Positions 63,701-64,000 of a DNA stretch of 64,000 nt are shown in pieces. The notes below the pieces were generated by a model. It was not told the origin of the DNA. It did no database searches and worked only from the letters and a program-made list of their open reading frames with translations. How positions within the stretch are numbered: position 1 is the stretch's first letter; each line of letters opens with the position of its first letter. A program made the translations under genes and the position numbers. Source of the DNA: an uncultured Rhodospirillaceae bacterium (lineage in GTDB: Bacteria > Pseudomonadota > Alphaproteobacteria > Reyranellales > Reyranellaceae); assembly GCA_945952105.1 (NCBI GenBank), contig CAMFGZ010000002.1, positions 62,001 to 126,000 on the forward strand, written 5' to 3'.

Positions 63701-64000
63701 CGACCCGCACCGTGGCGTTGTTCAGCGGCCCGGTGAAGCTCGACGGCAACGGCGAGGCGAAGATCGGTTTCGACATCCCCGACTTCATCGGCCAGCTTCG
63801 CCTGATGGCGGTCGCCTACGACAAGAACCGCGTCGGCTCGGGCGAGCAGCGCCTGTTCGTGCGCGACGCCGTCACCGCCGATGCCGTCCTGCCGCGCTTC
63901 CTGGCACCAAAGGACATCGGAAGGGTGGCGCTGTCGCTGCACAATGTCGATGGCCAGGCGGGCGACTATCGCGTCACCCTCACCGCCACCGGCTCGGTCT
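60724..64000 (+). CDS. bacterial alpha-2-macroglobulin family protein (truncated by window end)
   Basis: The frame is open from ATG 60724 to the right edge (at least 1,092 codons). An N-terminal hydrophobic anchor (LVALVVALMLGSGIAGYLIG) has no lipobox cysteine, unlike E. coli YfhM. A Pro/Ala/Thr linker follows, then an apple-like/MG1 region, FLYTERGVYRPGETVQLMAL of the MG domains, and DDYGRLLD and DIPDFIGQLRLMAVAYDKNR of the A2M domain. The thioester CxEQ motif, if present, lies beyond the edge. It is expected to trap proteases in the periplasm. Often partnered with pbpC, which would be further right. Confidence 0.93.
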   Translation, partial: MNRSTLVALVVALMLGSGIAGYLIGRPVDSVDRPVPTRIATTTPQAAAPASPSTASTPAAPPSTPAQAGTQSAAPTPIAQPPALPTDPFAFRRVGVDSSRSEAEACLAFNKPLATGDVKYGDFIRLEPEAKTALRISEDRLCIAGLAYGQDYTVKLLAGFPGSNGEKLRDEQSVSVALGARPAVVNLPGKGFILPRGSAAGLPVTTINVSKVGISVYRVNERGIDRFAADRYYDVAFPGSEPITESWSLRSWLNGSNGAEQWTGTMEVRNAPNQAVVTAFPIRETIKDWKPGAYFVVVWNAAKPPSRDYDDDESTGSAAGLWVIDTDIGLTSFSGDDGLNVFARSLQTAQPMAGIEVTVLSRGNEPIGKVITGTDGHASFAAGLLKGTGAAEAVAVMAQDPAKKDFSRLELTKSAFDLSDRGVDGRAQPGPVDAFLYTERGVYRPGETVQLMALVRDDAANALSNLPVTLIVKRPDGSEFTRFTHALQASGAVSQAIDLPKSSRRGRWSVTAHIDPKGAPVGRVEFSVEDFVPEKLKVELTSEQAIIKPGNVNKFGLSADFLYGAPASGLGVEGEMRITVDDTPFPAFAKYRFGPEEAREKFEPPFIELKGEDTDEAGKSSLEWAGDLSKDTVLPLRAYVQARVFEPGGGRATKTDKVVPVRTRDTYLGVASTFDGRYAREGLNTEFDLIAVDGTGKQIARPSLEYRIERIVFAYQWYQVDGRWRWQSVQNVRLITSEKVTLKADAPVRLSQRLDWGQYKLTVVDNEANTSTSLAFYVGWYGGDSTEEAPDTLRVASDRQNYAPGDNARLRIEAPFAGEALIAIATDRIVSTQAVQVPAGGATVEIPVKAEWGAGAYALVTAWRPLAAPAERTPTRAIGAVWLGLNPALRTLAVQIGTPEKITPRQRIEVPVKVSNLQAGQEAFVTLAAVDEGILQLTRYKTPNPADYYFGKRRLGVAMRDDYGRLLDTRADELGRIRAGGDAGEIGGLDIVPTRTVALFSGPVKLDGNGEAKIGFDIPDFIGQLRLMAVAYDKNRVGSGEQRLFVRDAVTADAVLPRFLAPKDIGRVALSLHNVDGQAGDYRVTLTATGSV

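Noticed and set aside
1..64000. CRISPR arrays, tRNA/rRNA genes, transposases or prophage genes
   Set aside because: No direct-repeat arrays, tRNA-like cloverleaf sequence, transposase or phage structural motifs were seen on either strand.

Overview
The window is GC-rich, gene-dense DNA with heavy alphaproteobacterial hallmarks: a ruvC-ruvA-ruvB-ybgC-tolQRAB-pal-cpoB-tilS-ftsH-folP-glmM-thiD block, the zapA-6S RNA-fau order, DUF1489 and DUF4164 proteins, and an efp-suhB-proton channel-OmpA block. Gene order and the abundance of ABC importers and PF04392 binding proteins would fit a free-living Rhodospirillales/Reyranella-like soil or freshwater bacterium; that taxonomic guess is inference. No phage, plasmid, IS element, CRISPR array, rRNA or tRNA was seen.

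Layout. 1-1082: end of a membrane protein. 1087-7634 (minus): a carbohydrate-type ABC importer (binding protein, two permeases, ATPase) with an SDR and an LDH2-family dehydrogenase downstream. 7909-10387: an aminotransferase, a DUF2200 protein and an alpha/beta hydrolase. 10380-24831 (minus): a housekeeping run from yebC through ruvCAB, the Tol-Pal envelope machine, tilS, ftsH, folP, glmM and thiD, with many 1-4 nt overlaps that imply translational coupling. 24923-27521: tandem terminators, a candidate 30-aa small ORF, ymdB, fau, 6S RNA, zapA and a DUF4164 gene. 27650-30710: tkt and gap with a strong terminator.

30733-36994 (minus): an overlapping five-gene signalling operon: orphan binding protein, dCache-HAMP-GAF-GAF histidine kinase, CheY-like receiver, receiver-class III cyclase, and a second binding protein. 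It has no DNA-binding output and no transporter; it is the strongest candidate here for an undescribed system. 37132-46824: a ureide (allantoin-type) catabolic island. A GntR regulator and an allantoate-amidohydrolase-like enzyme are divergent from an operon with a PotABCD-type importer, ureidoglycolate lyase, three PuuE-like allantoinase paralogues and a 109-aa unknown. Two ATGTGCACAT palindromes 21 bp apart lie in the divergent promoter. A nested palindrome surrounds the start of the first permease gene.

46828-52816: an MFS carrier, class I fructose-bisphosphate aldolase, a 958-aa sedolisin protease with a C-terminal DUF4114 domain, and a SnoaL-like protein. 52969-56601: thiE, epmA, a YjbR protein, efp and suhB. 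56731-60107: an OmpA-like secreted protein plus a MotA/ExbB-like and MotB-like pair with long coiled coils. 60134-64000: a DUF1489 protein and the first ~1,090 codons of an alpha-2-macroglobulin, cut by the window edge.
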